A stretch of 64,000 nt of DNA from NCBI GenBank assembly GCA_027592275.1, contig JAQCKF010000009.1, positions 1 to 64,000 of the forward strand. Reading direction: 5' to 3'. The notes beneath the pieces are model-generated. The model made no database searches, was not told where the DNA came from, and saw only the letters and a list, made by a program, of their open reading frames with translations. Positions 1 to 9,016 of this stretch are shown here, piece by piece (positions within the stretch are counted from its first letter, which is position 1; each line of letters begins with the position of its first letter). The position numbers and the translations under genes are program-made. This stretch comes from Pseudomonadota bacterium. Lineage in GTDB: Bacteria > Pseudomonadota > Gammaproteobacteria > Pseudomonadales > Pseudohongiellaceae.

Positions 1-92
1 TGTGTACCGCTTCTTCATATCGAGATCTCCATCCTGTTAGATTAACTGGAAATCTCATCGTGGTCATGGTTCTAAAAATGGGGGATAGGTCA

Positions 93-806
93 ATGTTAAT
101 CGATACACACAAGACAAGCGCTAACTACCATCACGGTAATGTTAAAGAAGCGTTGCTAATAGCTGCTCAAAGTCATATCGAGAATAATGAAGGCGAGATG
201 ATTTCTCTGCGGGCGCTTTCTAAAGAAGTTGGCGTTACACCTTCTGCCGTTTACAATCATTTCGCTGACAAAAGCGCGCTCATACTCGCTATAAAAATTC
301 GCATCTTTCAGAGCTTTAACAGATTCTTTGCAGCGAGTTGCAAAGAATCTGAGAGCCCCGATAAGGCGCTGCTGGAAATGTGCCTAGCCTATTTCCATTT
401 TTCCAGAGAATTCCCTTCGCAGTTTCGTTTCATTTTCAGCTCCTCCATCCCCGTAGAGTGGTCCACTCAGGAGGTCGTGGATGTATCCTGCCGCTGCATA
501 GTTAGAGTACGGAGCCTTGTTTTTGCAATACATAAAAAATATAAATTGCACTGCAGCGAAGAAGAAGTAGTAAACGCAACACTTTTAATATGGTCGCAGT
601 TACACGGGATTGTAACTCTGCGAAATTCTGGCTTGATATGCGCCGCGGTCATTCATCAAAAATGGCCTGAGAAGTGCGGTTTGACCGATAATGCGCAAGT
701 GGAAAAACTAATAAAGGATCATGTGCAAATAATGATTAATGGCATGCTTAACAGCTCGCGAGGGAGGACAATCATTAGTTCTCAAATAAAATTGGATGCT
801 CCTTAA
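93..806 (+). CDS. TetR/AcrR family transcriptional regulator
   Basis: A one-component DNA-binding repressor of about 237 residues. The N-terminus has the YHHGN motif common in one TetR subgroup, followed by the helix-turn-helix (SLRALSKEVGVTPSAVYNHF) and the usual FADKSAL continuation. The C-terminal part is all-helical and would bind an unknown ligand. The reading frame is open from a GTG at 60, but the ATG at 93 is preceded at good spacing by a purine-rich GGGGGATAGG, so it is the preferred start. The gene is convergent with the ubiquinone hydroxylase and overlaps its 3' end by 4 bases. Its target is not evident; its left neighbour lies outside the window. Confidence 0.9.
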   Translation: MLIDTHKTSANYHHGNVKEALLIAAQSHIENNEGEMISLRALSKEVGVTPSAVYNHFADKSALILAIKIRIFQSFNRFFAASCKESESPDKALLEMCLAYFHFSREFPSQFRFIFSSSIPVEWSTQEVVDVSCRCIVRVRSLVFAIHKKYKLHCSEEEVVNATLLIWSQLHGIVTLRNSGLICAAVIHQKWPEKCGLTDNAQVEKLIKDHVQIMINGMLNSSRGRTIISSQIKLDAP

Positions 807-2053
807 CTATCGAGCCCCATTGCCTTGCGTATTATCTGATTCTTGATCGGCGTCAACTTATCTGCTGCGTTCATCCCGATGTTACGTAACCAGCGTATGC
901 TGAGATCTTGTTGTGCGAATAGCCGCTTGAACCCCTCCATTAGCCACATCATCGAGAGATTGTTGCCTTTACGTCGACGTTGGTAGCGAAGCAATACAGT
1001 AGGATCAGAGACAGATCGACCTGCCTCGATACCGCATTGCAATTCCTCTGCCAGTGCCTTCGCATCCAACAGACCCAAATTCACACCTTGGCCGGCAAGA
1101 GGATGAATTGTATGGGCGGCGTCTCCTACAAGCACAATATTTTCCTTCACATAGTCCAGGGCATGGCGTTGCCTGAGAGGAAACACAAAGCGTCTGTCGC
1201 TCCACTCAATAGTACCGAGCTTAGACTCTAACGCTGCAGCAAGTTCTGCATTGAATTCATCCTCATTCAAAGACATAGCCCGCTCTGCTTGGTCTGGCAG
1301 CATCGACCAAACTATTGAACAATAATGCTGAGCGTCATCCTCTGTCGCCGCACGCAGCGGCAAGAAGGCGAGTGGGCCTGTTTCCATGAAACGTTGCAGC
1401 GCAGTGTTGTTATGTGGCAGTTGTGTACGCACCGTGGTTACAAGGGCGTGCTGTTCGTAGTCCCATTCTCGGCACTCGAAATTGGCCAGTGTCCTTAGTT
1501 TTGAGTTTGTGCCGTCCGCTGCGATGACTAGTGATGCGCGAATAACCTGTCCATCTTCGGCGTTTAGTTTCACGATTGAACCATCTTCTCGCTCAATGTA
1601 CTCGAAGGATTCTATGGAGAATGGCGTTATTGGAAATACATTTTCAAGCTGCGCAATCCGCTTGTGTAACGCTGCGATGATGATCGAGTTTTCTACGATG
1701 CTACCTAGTTCAGGTTGATTGATTTCAGCCGCAGAAAATTCGATCGAACCGGTTCCCTCAGCGTCCCAGACTTCCATGGCAGTGTAGTTACAGACGCGGG
1801 CAGATTCCATGTCCTCCCACACTCCAAGCTGCCGAAAGAGTTGTTGCGATGCCCGGCTGATTGCACTGACTCGGGGGTCGAACTTATCACTAGGCAGCTC
1901 TGGGCTATCGTTACCCTTGCTTTGGACAAGAGGGTTGCGATCTATTAATGCGATGCGCAGCGAAGACTCGGCAAGTAGGCAAGCAAGACTGGCCCCAACC
2001 ATTCCCGCGCCGGCTATGACTATATCGAACTCGTTGATTTGGGCATCAGACAT
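803..2053 (-). CDS. UbiH/UbiF/VisC/COQ6-family FAD-dependent hydroxylase (UbiI/UbiF-like)
   Basis: A flavin monooxygenase of ubiquinone biosynthesis that hydroxylates the polyprenylated ring at the membrane surface. The 416 residues show the N-terminal dinucleotide fold (IAGAGMVGAS), the FDPRVSAIS segment after the first fold and the family signature GDAAHTIHPLAGQGVNLG near residues 315-335. Sequence and context suggest the UbiI (C5) or UbiF (C6) position: in many gammaproteobacteria pepP-ubiH-ubiI form one operon. Here ubiH and pepP lie about 3.5 kb away on the same strand, separated by opposite-strand genes. Substrate position cannot be assigned from sequence alone, so no symbol is given. 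Confidence 0.9.
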   Translation of the reverse strand: MSDAQINEFDIVIAGAGMVGASLACLLAESSLRIALIDRNPLVQSKGNDSPELPSDKFDPRVSAISRASQQLFRQLGVWEDMESARVCNYTAMEVWDAEGTGSIEFSAAEINQPELGSIVENSIIIAALHKRIAQLENVFPITPFSIESFEYIEREDGSIVKLNAEDGQVIRASLVIAADGTNSKLRTLANFECREWDYEQHALVTTVRTQLPHNNTALQRFMETGPLAFLPLRAATEDDAQHYCSIVWSMLPDQAERAMSLNEDEFNAELAAALESKLGTIEWSDRRFVFPLRQRHALDYVKENIVLVGDAAHTIHPLAGQGVNLGLLDAKALAEELQCGIEAGRSVSDPTVLLRYQRRRKGNNLSMMWLMEGFKRLFAQQDLSIRWLRNIGMNAADKLTPIKNQIIRKAMGLDS

Positions 2054-2197
2054 AGCGACCTATTATAGGCTTTGTAAGGCATATTCCCTAGGGGCCTCTG
2101 ATCGAGCCTGGACCCTTAGTTTCGGGATTTCATATTTACTGCTAGACTGCTGCGCTTGTGGTGATTTACAGAACCCGTATCAAGAGTGGAGAGTCAA

Positions 2198-2662
2198 ATG
2201 AGCAATATTGTCAGCGTCGATCAGATCGGTAATTACTTAGGTCAAGAAGTTGGGGTCACAGATTGGATTGAAATAGATCAGGATAGGATTAACAAATTTG
2301 CCGATGCGACCGGCGATCATCAGTATATCCATATCGACCCAGAGCGAGCCGCACAGACTCCATTTGGCACCACGATTGCCCATGGCTTTCTCACGCTTTC
2401 ACTGATGAGCATGCTTAGCGCGGAAAATGGCGGAATCAAGCTCGAGAACGCAGTAATGGGGATCAACTACGGATTGGATAAAGTACGCTTCATAAATCCT
2501 GTAAAGGTTGGCAGCAAGATTCGCGCTCGATTCCAACTGGTCAGCAGTGAAGAGAAGAAACCCAATCACTACTTGATCAAGCACAACGTGACCATTGATA
2601 TTGAAGGCCAAGACAAACCCGCCCTAATAGCTGAATGGTTAGGGATGACGGTCATAGGTTAA
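2198..2662 (+). CDS. MaoC-family (R)-specific enoyl-CoA hydratase-like dehydratase
   Basis: A small single hot-dog-fold protein of about 154 residues. The catalytic signature is present: Asp in FADATGDHQYIHIDPERA and the downstream PFGTTIAHGFLTLSL segment, in which the Asp/His pair forms the hydratase active site. Members hydrate trans-2-enoyl-CoA or act on related acyl thioesters; the actual substrate is unknown. A GTG at 2186 is also in frame, but GGAGAG lies just before the ATG at 2198, which decides the start. It is divergent from the upstream Ubi hydroxylase and is followed by a lipoprotein gene about 75 bases away, probably on the same transcript. Confidence 0.88.
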   Translation: MSNIVSVDQIGNYLGQEVGVTDWIEIDQDRINKFADATGDHQYIHIDPERAAQTPFGTTIAHGFLTLSLMSMLSAENGGIKLENAVMGINYGLDKVRFINPVKVGSKIRARFQLVSSEEKKPNHYLIKHNVTIDIEGQDKPALIAEWLGMTVIG

Positions 2663-2737
2663 GGCATTACTTATTAACATCGGAGGTCTAGCTTGTTTCA
2701 AGGGCCTCAAAAAAATTGAAACTAGAGAGTTCGAATC

Positions 2738-3142
2738 ATGAAAAAATCACTACTCGCCCTGCTCCCCTTTCTCACCGCTTGTGCAGGAGAGCCGCCGCAA
2801 GATATTGGCGTTAGAGATGGCAGATTAATTGCCTGCCCTGAATCACCAAACTGCGTTTCGAGTTATGAAAGCAGCGAGGAGCACTCAATCGCAGCCCTAG
2901 ATGGGAATCTGAACCAGATTCAGCAGATACTCCTGACAATGGATGGAGCCAATATAGTCGAACAGTCCAGCAATTACCTCTACGCAGAGTTCACTAGCAG
3001 CCTTATGGGCTATGTTGATGATGTGGAGTTCTTGTACGATGCCGCGAGCAATACGACTCACATCAGGTCCGCCTCTCGGGTCGGCTATAGCGATATGGGT
3101 GCAAATCGCGGTCGCGTTGAAGCAATCCGCTCTCAGCTGTAA
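2738..3142 (+). CDS. DUF1499 family lipoprotein
   Basis: A predicted lipoprotein of 134 residues. The signal peptide MKKSLLALLPFLTAC ends in a lipobox (LTAC), so the mature protein would start at Cys15. The rest matches the DUF1499 pattern: an early CPESPNCVSS segment, a central region on membrane or envelope strain, and the terminal RSASRVGYSDMGANRGR motif. The family has no established biochemical role. It sits between the MaoC gene and blaI on the same strand, but a candidate promoter and dyad in the next gap suggest blaI has its own start of transcription. Confidence 0.85.
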   Translation: MKKSLLALLPFLTACAGEPPQDIGVRDGRLIACPESPNCVSSYESSEEHSIAALDGNLNQIQQILLTMDGANIVEQSSNYLYAEFTSSLMGYVDDVEFLYDAASNTTHIRSASRVGYSDMGANRGRVEAIRSQL

Positions 3143-3181
3143 CACACTGATTTAAAACATTTATATTCCCACCCTCTCTCT

Positions 3182-3235
3182 TCGACTCAAGTCGAGGGCG
3201 ATCCTGCTTGACTTTTGGGCCGCAGATGCTATTTT
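3182..3235 (+). promoter_or_regulatory. candidate promoter and dyad upstream of blaI
   Basis: A sigma70-like pair, TTGACT (3208-3213) and TATTTT (3230-3235), is separated by 16 bases and would start transcription about 50 bases before blaI. A perfect dyad TCGACTCAAGTCGA lies at 3182-3195, about 12 bases upstream of the -35 box. BlaI-type repressors usually autoregulate through dyads, but this one does not carry the TACA/TGTA core known from bla/mec operators, so calling it the operator is a guess. Confidence 0.4.
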
Positions 3236-3295
3236 TATCGCATGGTGCTTTTTTTGTAACACCAACTAACACTTAATTATCCAAAGGAGAGGCCA

Positions 3296-3685
3296 ATGCC
3301 ATTGTCTTCACAGCTCAGCCGCCGCGAACGTCAAATCATGGATATCGTCTATGAACTAGGTGAGGCCTCCGCCAAGGACATGGAGGCTCACCTGGCCAAT
3401 CCTCCAGGCTATTCAGCGATTAGAGCCACGATGAATAAACTCGAGACCAAGGGCTTTCTCGCTCACCGTGAGAGAGATCTAAAATATGTCTACTATCCTC
3501 TGATCGATCATCAGCAGGCCAGAGAATCAGCTCTACAGCGACTTCTCAAGACATTTTTCGAGGGCTCAGCAGCCCAAGCTATGAGTACTCTACTGGATCT
3601 GAACAAAGACAGCGTTACCGAAAAAGAATTGGACGAACTAAACAAGCTACTAGACAAAGCCAAGAAAGAAAAACTGAAGAAGTGA
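3296..3685 (+). CDS. BlaI/MecI/CopY-family transcriptional repressor
   Basis: A winged-helix repressor of 129 residues. The N-terminal SRRERQIMDIVYELGEASA and the recognition region around GYSAIRATMNKLETKGFLAHR are diagnostic of the family; the C-terminal helices form the dimer interface, where the partner protease would cleave. AGGAGAGG precedes the ATG. It is followed on the same strand by an M56 (BlaR1-like) protease and a TonB-like protein, the usual arrangement for a signal-responsive BlaI/M56 pair. No beta-lactamase gene is adjacent, so the regulated function is unknown and may be the TonB gene itself. Confidence 0.92.
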   Translation: MPLSSQLSRRERQIMDIVYELGEASAKDMEAHLANPPGYSAIRATMNKLETKGFLAHRERDLKYVYYPLIDHQQARESALQRLLKTFFEGSAAQAMSTLLDLNKDSVTEKELDELNKLLDKAKKEKLKK

Positions 3686-3757
3686 ACAGCCGTGACTTAA
3701 GTAGAAAAACAGATATGTAGCAATAAGCTAGGAAGGAAAAAGAGTCGGAGAATAACA

Positions 3758-4887
3758 ATGACAGCACTTACAGTAATCGCTGCACTCAATATACTCGAAC
3801 AACAACACGCGCTGTTGTTCTTCCTTATTGACCTTAGCCTTAAATCCTCACTGGTTCTGTTAGTGGCATTCGCAATCCAGCTTCTTATTAAAGAAAGATG
3901 TCCCACTCCCTCTACAAAGAGCGTCATCTGGATGATGGCTTTCGCGGCTCTAATCCTGTTCCCATTTTCCATGAGATCATCCCGAAGATATCATTCTCAC
4001 TAAATTATGAAGCAGCCATTGCGAGCACTGCGGGAAGCATACAATCGCCTGCAGATTTCTCCATGCTAGTAGATTCTATGGCGGCTAGCTTCTTAGGCCT
4101 GGGCATAGGCTATTTACTGGTATGTGGACTACTTATTTTCTACCTGGTTTCAGGCATTTTAAAAGTCGTCATCCTCACTCAACTTGCTAGGCCGTTTAAA
4201 CACGAAATAGCGCTACAGAAACTACAGCATTTACAACAGATTAACGGCTGCGATCGGCCCATCGAATTACTAGTAAGCCCAAAAATTTCCTCACCGTTGA
4301 CCTGGGGAATGTGGCGCCACAAAATTATCTTCCCATTGGCTGCTTACGGTTGGAGTGAAGAACTACTCCAACAGGCCATCAGCCACGAGCTAGGACACGT
4401 GCAGCGAGGAGACTGGGTTCTACAGATAGTCGCAAGAATCGCTATCAGTCTCTATTGGATCAATCCTCTCGATTGGCTGGCACATAGAGAATTACTTATT
4501 GAAACCGAGAAGGCCTGTGATGATGTGGCCGTAGAGAACTCGGGATCACCATTGTCTTATGCACAAAATTTGCTAACACTCGCCAACACTTTCAACTCGC
4601 AAAATTCATTGGCAGCACCTGCACTGCTAGGAGTCCGGTCCAGTTTATCTCATCGCATCAGACATATTCTAAAACAAGAAGTTAACGGACGCAGTAGTGA
4701 CACCAGCAATATTTTACCTAGCCTTTTTATCGCGGCAGTACTCGTGGCCCCATTTTCGGCGCTGAGTATCGATCTTCAGCAATCCGAATTTACCAGCTCC
4801 ATTCAATTTAGCAGCCCAATTATTTCGGTATCGTTTTTCCCGAATGATTCCAAAGAGCATGACTACCTGATGGCCGAATTTAGATAA
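3758..4887 (+). pseudogene. M56/BlaR1-like zinc metallopeptidase, frameshifted
   Basis: Membrane sensor protease expected to partner BlaI. The first part (frame from ATG 3758, after GGAGAATAACA) encodes two membrane helices, including the typical KSSLVLLVAF and SVIWMMAFAALILFPF segments. It then runs into an early stop. The rest continues in another frame from about 3970 to 4887 and holds a further membrane span, the zinc motif HELGH near 4383, the downstream ETEKACDD segment and a last hydrophobic span. One extra T in the T4 run at 3965-3968 would join both parts as one protein of about 376 residues (FPF then FHEIIPK). No penicillin-binding domain follows. Either a real lesion or a sequencing indel. 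Confidence 0.8.
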
Positions 4888-4946
4888 TTCGGAGAAAGTT
4901 CAAAAAAATAAAATTGCCTAAACGCACCGAGATAAGGAGAAGCGAC

Positions 4947-5571
4947 ATGACAGCTATTGCCCAAAATTCCGTCAAACTCAATGCCTCAGTAGTCTTGGCA
5001 GCCCTAATTACCTTTCTATTATTTTATTTTATGCAGTTTTTAATTGAGACAGAATCGGACACGCCGCAGACTATCAATGTAATCAGAATAGTAGATGCTA
5101 CGGTCCCAGAATTCGAACCTGTTCTCGACATCAAGGAAGAAAGGCCCGAGCCAATCGTTGAAGAAACCGTTCCGATCGTAAGCGAACCGAGCAGAACTCA
5201 AGAATATTCTGGCGGACCTGTGATCAATATTTATAAAGAAGAGCTCGCCATAGACACAGCACCTCAGAACGTCTTGCCGATGTCGAACAACATCATGACC
5301 CCCGCTGATACGCACAACACCGAACTACCCGAGCCGAGCATTGCAACGAGGGCTGGAAGGGTACGTGGAGTTGTCATTCACTGTGAGTAGATTTGGCAGC
5401 GTCATCGACCCTGTAGTCATCAACGCGGTGCCCGAAGGTGTTTTCGACCGAGCCGCACTGCAAGCGATCAGTAGGTGGAAATATTCTCCGGCGATGAATA
5501 ATGGACAAGCTATTGAAACCTACGACGTACGCCATCGCATAGTATTTCAAATGGACCCAAGTTCCCGGTAA
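4947..5571 (+). pseudogene. TonB-like energy transducer, frameshifted
   Basis: A TonB-family protein: short cytoplasmic start, one membrane helix (about residues 12-34), a Pro/Glu-rich periplasmic linker (PEPIVEETVPIVSEP), then a TonB C-terminal domain in another frame. In the second frame the classic segment PLIRTTPNYPSRALQRGLEG appears, followed by YVELSFTVSRFG and a terminal WKYSPA. The frames join exactly if one C is removed from the C5 run at 5299-5303, giving 207 residues. As written, the first frame ends at 5390 without the domain. The ATG at 4947 is preceded by AAGGAGA; a terminator follows at 5588. M56-TonB proteins are common partners of BlaI-type regulators. Confidence 0.82.
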
Positions 5572-5587
5572 CTGACCTTGCCTCTTA

Positions 5588-5611
5588 TGTCCACGGATGG
5601 ACAATTTTTTT
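5588..5611 (+). terminator. Rho-independent terminator of the blaI-M56-tonB module
   Basis: Stem TGTCCA (5588-5593) / TGGACA (5598-5603) with loop CGGA, followed by a run of seven T residues from 5605. It ends exactly at the stop of the convergent ubiH gene. Confidence 0.7.
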
Positions 5612-6846
5612 CAACTCTTACTCAGACCCATGGCACGTTCAGCTAACCCGCGGCGCAACGTAGGTACTAATTCGATTGCCACTAGACCAAACTTTCGTAG
5701 CCATACTTTCGCCTCATTGTTACTGGAGAACAACTTGGTGATGTTGTGAGTGAACGCAGTAGTTGTTGCCTGATCTGCTTCTTGGCGCGCTACGTATTCC
5801 AGCAGTACATTCATCTCGCCTAGGCCTAAGCCCTGCTGTTTCGCGTCAATCAGCACATCGACTAAAGCCCGCGTATCTCGCAAAGCTAGGTTCAGCCCCT
5901 GACCAGCGACCGGATGGAGTGTATGCGCAACATTACCCAATAAAGCCAGTCCCGGCCGCACTTGCTCCTTAGCAATACAGAGGCTTAATGGATATACAAA
6001 CGCCTCGCCGATCTCTAGAATTTTCCCGAGCTTATAGCCGAAGCGTTCTTGTAGTAGAGGAAGCAGTTTCTCTTCGTTCAGCTCCCTATACTGCGCCGCT
6101 TGTTCAACAGACAATGTCCAAATGAGAGATCCCCTATTCTTTCCATCTATCGACTGCAGGGGTAAAACGGCAAGCGGACCAGTGTCGGTAAATCTTTCGA
6201 ACGCAACGTGCTGGTGTGGCTTCTCGAGAACAATATTTGCAATGAGCGCATGCTGATCGTAGCGCTCAATCGATTGTGCTATGCCTAACTGCTCACATAC
6301 TGGAGACTTACCCCCGTCTGCCAACACGACCAGAGATGCATCTACATTTGTTTCGGTATCTCCGTGATTCAGACCAAGCTGCATACCTTTCTCAGTTGCC
6401 TTCACAGAAGATACTAGCGCGGGGCACAGCAGGCTTATTTTTTTTGATTCGTTCAATCTTGCATTAAGAACCTGACCCAGACGTTTGTTCTCAACTACAT
6501 AGCCAAGGGCTTCTACGCCCTGCTCATCTCGATTTATTTCAACGCAGCCGAGGCGCCCGCGATCGGAAACCTGAATCTCATGGATAGCAGAAACAGCATC
6601 GTCTAGCTCTTCCCATAAACCGATGCCTTCAAGGAATTTTCGCGAACCAAACGAGAGAGCAGTAGACCTTGCATCGAAGCTGGACTGCTTCGCAGTATTA
6701 GCGTTTGGCGATATTGCCTCTATGACCAAAATCGAGAGAGAAGTGTCACCCAATGTCTGCTCAAGTGCACAGCAAAAACTTGCGCCCACCATGCCACCGC
6801 CAACTATGACAAGATCGTAATAATTGTCTGGCTTCGATATTTGCAT
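5611..6846 (-). CDS. ubiH: 2-octaprenyl-6-methoxyphenol hydroxylase (UbiH)
   Basis: A flavin hydroxylase of ubiquinone biosynthesis, 411 residues. It has the N-terminal FAD motif (VIVGGGMVGASFCCALEQ), the UbiH-type SSFDARSTALSFGSRKFLEG segment, the DGGKS motif after the middle of the chain and the family signature GNVAHTLHPVAGQGLNLALR. In the last motif the usual GDAAH is GNVAH, common in UbiH rather than UbiI. Its start lies 3 bases beyond the pepP stop, so the two genes form an operon. The partner hydroxylase, normally directly downstream, is displaced about 3.5 kb. Confidence 0.92.
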   Translation of the reverse strand: MQISKPDNYYDLVIVGGGMVGASFCCALEQTLGDTSLSILVIEAISPNANTAKQSSFDARSTALSFGSRKFLEGIGLWEELDDAVSAIHEIQVSDRGRLGCVEINRDEQGVEALGYVVENKRLGQVLNARLNESKKISLLCPALVSSVKATEKGMQLGLNHGDTETNVDASLVVLADGGKSPVCEQLGIAQSIERYDQHALIANIVLEKPHQHVAFERFTDTGPLAVLPLQSIDGKNRGSLIWTLSVEQAAQYRELNEEKLLPLLQERFGYKLGKILEIGEAFVYPLSLCIAKEQVRPGLALLGNVAHTLHPVAGQGLNLALRDTRALVDVLIDAKQQGLGLGEMNVLLEYVARQEADQATTTAFTHNITKLFSSNNEAKVWLRKFGLVAIELVPTLRRGLAERAMGLSKS

Positions 6847-6849
6847 CTA

Positions 6850-8169
6850 CTAGACTGCGCTCGACATAAATGACTCTATTTCTTCTACAGTCTTTGGTAT
6901 TCCCTTGCTTAGGATCTTATTCCCATACTTGGTAACCAACACGTCGTCTTCAATTCGAACGCCGATTCCACGCCAGCGTTTCTCAACTTTTTTATTCTCT
7001 GGCGAGATGTAGATACCTGGCTCTATGGTCGTCACCATGCCTGGCTCAAGCAGTCGCCAGTGGTCATCTATCTTATAGTCTCCAACGTCATGTACGTCCA
7101 TACCAATCCAGTGGCCCACACGGTGCATGTAGAAGTCGCGATAAGCCTCCGCCTTGATGAGCTGACTCACTTTGCCTTTCAACAGTCCTAGTTTTACCAG
7201 ACCCTGCGTTATAACTTTGACCGAGGCATTGTGCGGTTCGTCCCAAGAGGCGCCAGGGGCAACTGCATCTATCGCAGCATCCTGCGCAGCCAATACAATT
7301 TCATAGATGGCTTTTTGCTCTCGAGAAAACTTTCCCGTTGCAGGAAATGTGCGTGTGATATCAGAGGCGTAGTACTCATATTCACTACCAGCATCTATAA
7401 GTATCAGGTCGCCCTCTTTTACCTCAGCATTGTTGGCGTTGTAATGCAAGATGCACGCATTCTCTCCCGCCGCAACTATCGAATTATATGCTGGCGCTCG
7501 ACTTCCGTTGCGAGTAAAGGCATAAAGTAGCTCCGCCTCCATTTCGTATTCTTTGATTCCTGGCTTGCAACAAGCCATAGCACGCTTGTGCCCTTCTGCC
7601 GAAATCTTAGCAGCCTGTTCCATTAACTTGATTTCGCTGGCGCTCTTGAAGAGCCGTAGTTCATGCAACAGATGGTCGAGTACGAGAAACTCACCGGGTG
7701 GGTGCGCCCCCATCTTTGCCTTGTTTCGAATGACTTTGACCCAGTCCATTACCTGATTGTCGAATTGGTCATCTTTGCCCATTGAGTAGTACACACGATC
7801 ACGCCCTTCGATCAGCCCCGGCAAGATGTCATCAATATCACTGATTGGAAATGCATCATCGATTTCCAATTCCTCACAGGCCGCATTGGGGCCCATGAGA
7901 ATGCCAGTCCAGAGCTCTTTCTGCTTATCCTTTTCCTGACAGAACAGTACGGCTTCGCCCTGTTTGCGCCCCGGTATCAAAGCCAAAAATGCGTGCTCTT
8001 CGGGGAAACCTGTCAGATAGTAGAAATCGCTATTCTGTCGATACAGATACTCGGCATCGCCGTTACGCAGATGTGTCGGCGCCGATGCTAGCAGCGCGAT
8101 GCTGTTTGGTTCCATCTGTGCCATTAGCTCCTTACGACGGAGCTTCATTTCACGGTATTTACTGCTCAT
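6850..8169 (-). CDS. pepP: Xaa-Pro aminopeptidase (PepP)
   Basis: A cytosolic M24B metallopeptidase of 439 residues that removes N-terminal residues preceding proline. It has the aminopeptidase P N-domain (about 1-170) and the pita-bread catalytic domain. All five metal ligands are visible: the two Asp in ILIDAGSEYEYYASDITRTF, the His in HRVGHWIGMDVHD, and the two Glu in TTIEPGIYI and GVRIEDDVLV. It leads the pepP-ubiH operon. The small ygfB gene that often precedes pepP in relatives is absent; the gene is divergent from the zapA cluster. Confidence 0.95.
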   Translation of the reverse strand: MSSKYREMKLRRKELMAQMEPNSIALLASAPTHLRNGDAEYLYRQNSDFYYLTGFPEEHAFLALIPGRKQGEAVLFCQEKDKQKELWTGILMGPNAACEELEIDDAFPISDIDDILPGLIEGRDRVYYSMGKDDQFDNQVMDWVKVIRNKAKMGAHPPGEFLVLDHLLHELRLFKSASEIKLMEQAAKISAEGHKRAMACCKPGIKEYEMEAELLYAFTRNGSRAPAYNSIVAAGENACILHYNANNAEVKEGDLILIDAGSEYEYYASDITRTFPATGKFSREQKAIYEIVLAAQDAAIDAVAPGASWDEPHNASVKVITQGLVKLGLLKGKVSQLIKAEAYRDFYMHRVGHWIGMDVHDVGDYKIDDHWRLLEPGMVTTIEPGIYISPENKKVEKRWRGIGVRIEDDVLVTKYGNKILSKGIPKTVEEIESFMSSAV

Positions 8170-8395
8170 TTCAACCTCAGATACCTGTATTTAATTTCAG
8201 GGCACAAGCATATAGCTGTCTTATAAGGGAACCAAGTAACAATTTTTGCAATTCCATTATTGACCCCCTTCCAACTCGGCTCTATAGTTAGGGCATTGTT
8301 AATGTAAATCCTAAACTAACGCCAATAGTGCGTTGCGGGCATTGAGAATTAATACCCCGTTAGGAATATCAGATAGTCATAAGAGAATCAGCAAG

Positions 8396-8602
8396 ATGAG
8401 CGAAGACAGATTCCTAACATTAAGCGAGAAAGTCGATGACCTAATCGATCTCTGCGCTGACATGAAGCGCGAAAATCAAATCTTGAAAGCCGGGGAGAAT
8501 TCCTGGCAGAGCGAACGCAAGCAATTGATGGATAAGAATAAAGATGCCAAGTCGAAACTGGAATCTATACTCGTACGCCTGAAAGCCATGGACCAATCCT
8601 AG
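8396..8602 (+). CDS. TIGR02449 family small coiled-coil protein
   Basis: A 68-residue, charged, almost fully helical protein with heptad-like spacing (LSEKVDDLIDLCADMKREN and on to the end), resembling the ZapB-like TIGR02449 family that is typically encoded next to zapA. Function is not experimentally settled; a role with the divisome is inferred from neighbourhood. The frame is open from 8333, but the ATG at 8396 preceded by AAGAGA gives the canonical family start (MSEDRFLTLSEK). zapA follows 96 bases downstream on the same strand. Confidence 0.82.
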   Translation: MSEDRFLTLSEKVDDLIDLCADMKRENQILKAGENSWQSERKQLMDKNKDAKSKLESILVRLKAMDQS

Positions 8603-8698
8603 GGATTTCCCCCTCTTCTGGCCCGTTAGTCATAGCGCCGTTTCGAATTTTAGCCTTAGAGCCGTTTTGATTTAAAGTACAATTATTTAGGTAATGAA

Positions 8699-9016
8699 AT
8701 GAGCGAACAAAGTACATCAGTACAAGTAAAAATCTTGGACAAAGAGTATCAGGTAAATTGCCCGCCCTCCGACCAGGAGGCTCTGATTAAGTCCGCACGT
8801 TACCTAGACGAAAACATGCGCAAGATTAAGGGTCGTGGAAACATTCACGGTGTCGAAAAGATCGCCGTAATGGCAGCGCTGAACATTACCCACGATATGT
8901 TACGCAAGAATCGACTCATCAATGAAACACGCCATTCCACAGCACAGCAAGTGCAGGGCATAGAAACCAAGATCGACTCAGCTATAATAGCCCATAGTCG
9001 TCAGCTAGAGATTTAA
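8699..9016 (+). CDS. zapA: cell division protein ZapA
   Basis: Binds and bundles FtsZ at the division site. The 105 residues match ZapA: N-terminal beta-rich head with SVQVKILDKEYQVNCPPSDQ and the ALIKSARYLDENMRKIK helix, then a long coiled-coil tail (EKIAVMAALNITHDMLRKN). The gene is followed by the 6S RNA gene and ygfA, the arrangement known from Escherichia coli and most gammaproteobacteria. Confidence 0.95.
   Translation: MSEQSTSVQVKILDKEYQVNCPPSDQEALIKSARYLDENMRKIKGRGNIHGVEKIAVMAALNITHDMLRKNRLINETRHSTAQQVQGIETKIDSAIIAHSRQLEI

Noticed and set aside
5299-5303. Programmed ribosomal frameshift in tonB
   Set aside because: No slippery heptamer with a following stem or pseudoknot; a single homopolymer base explains the frames.
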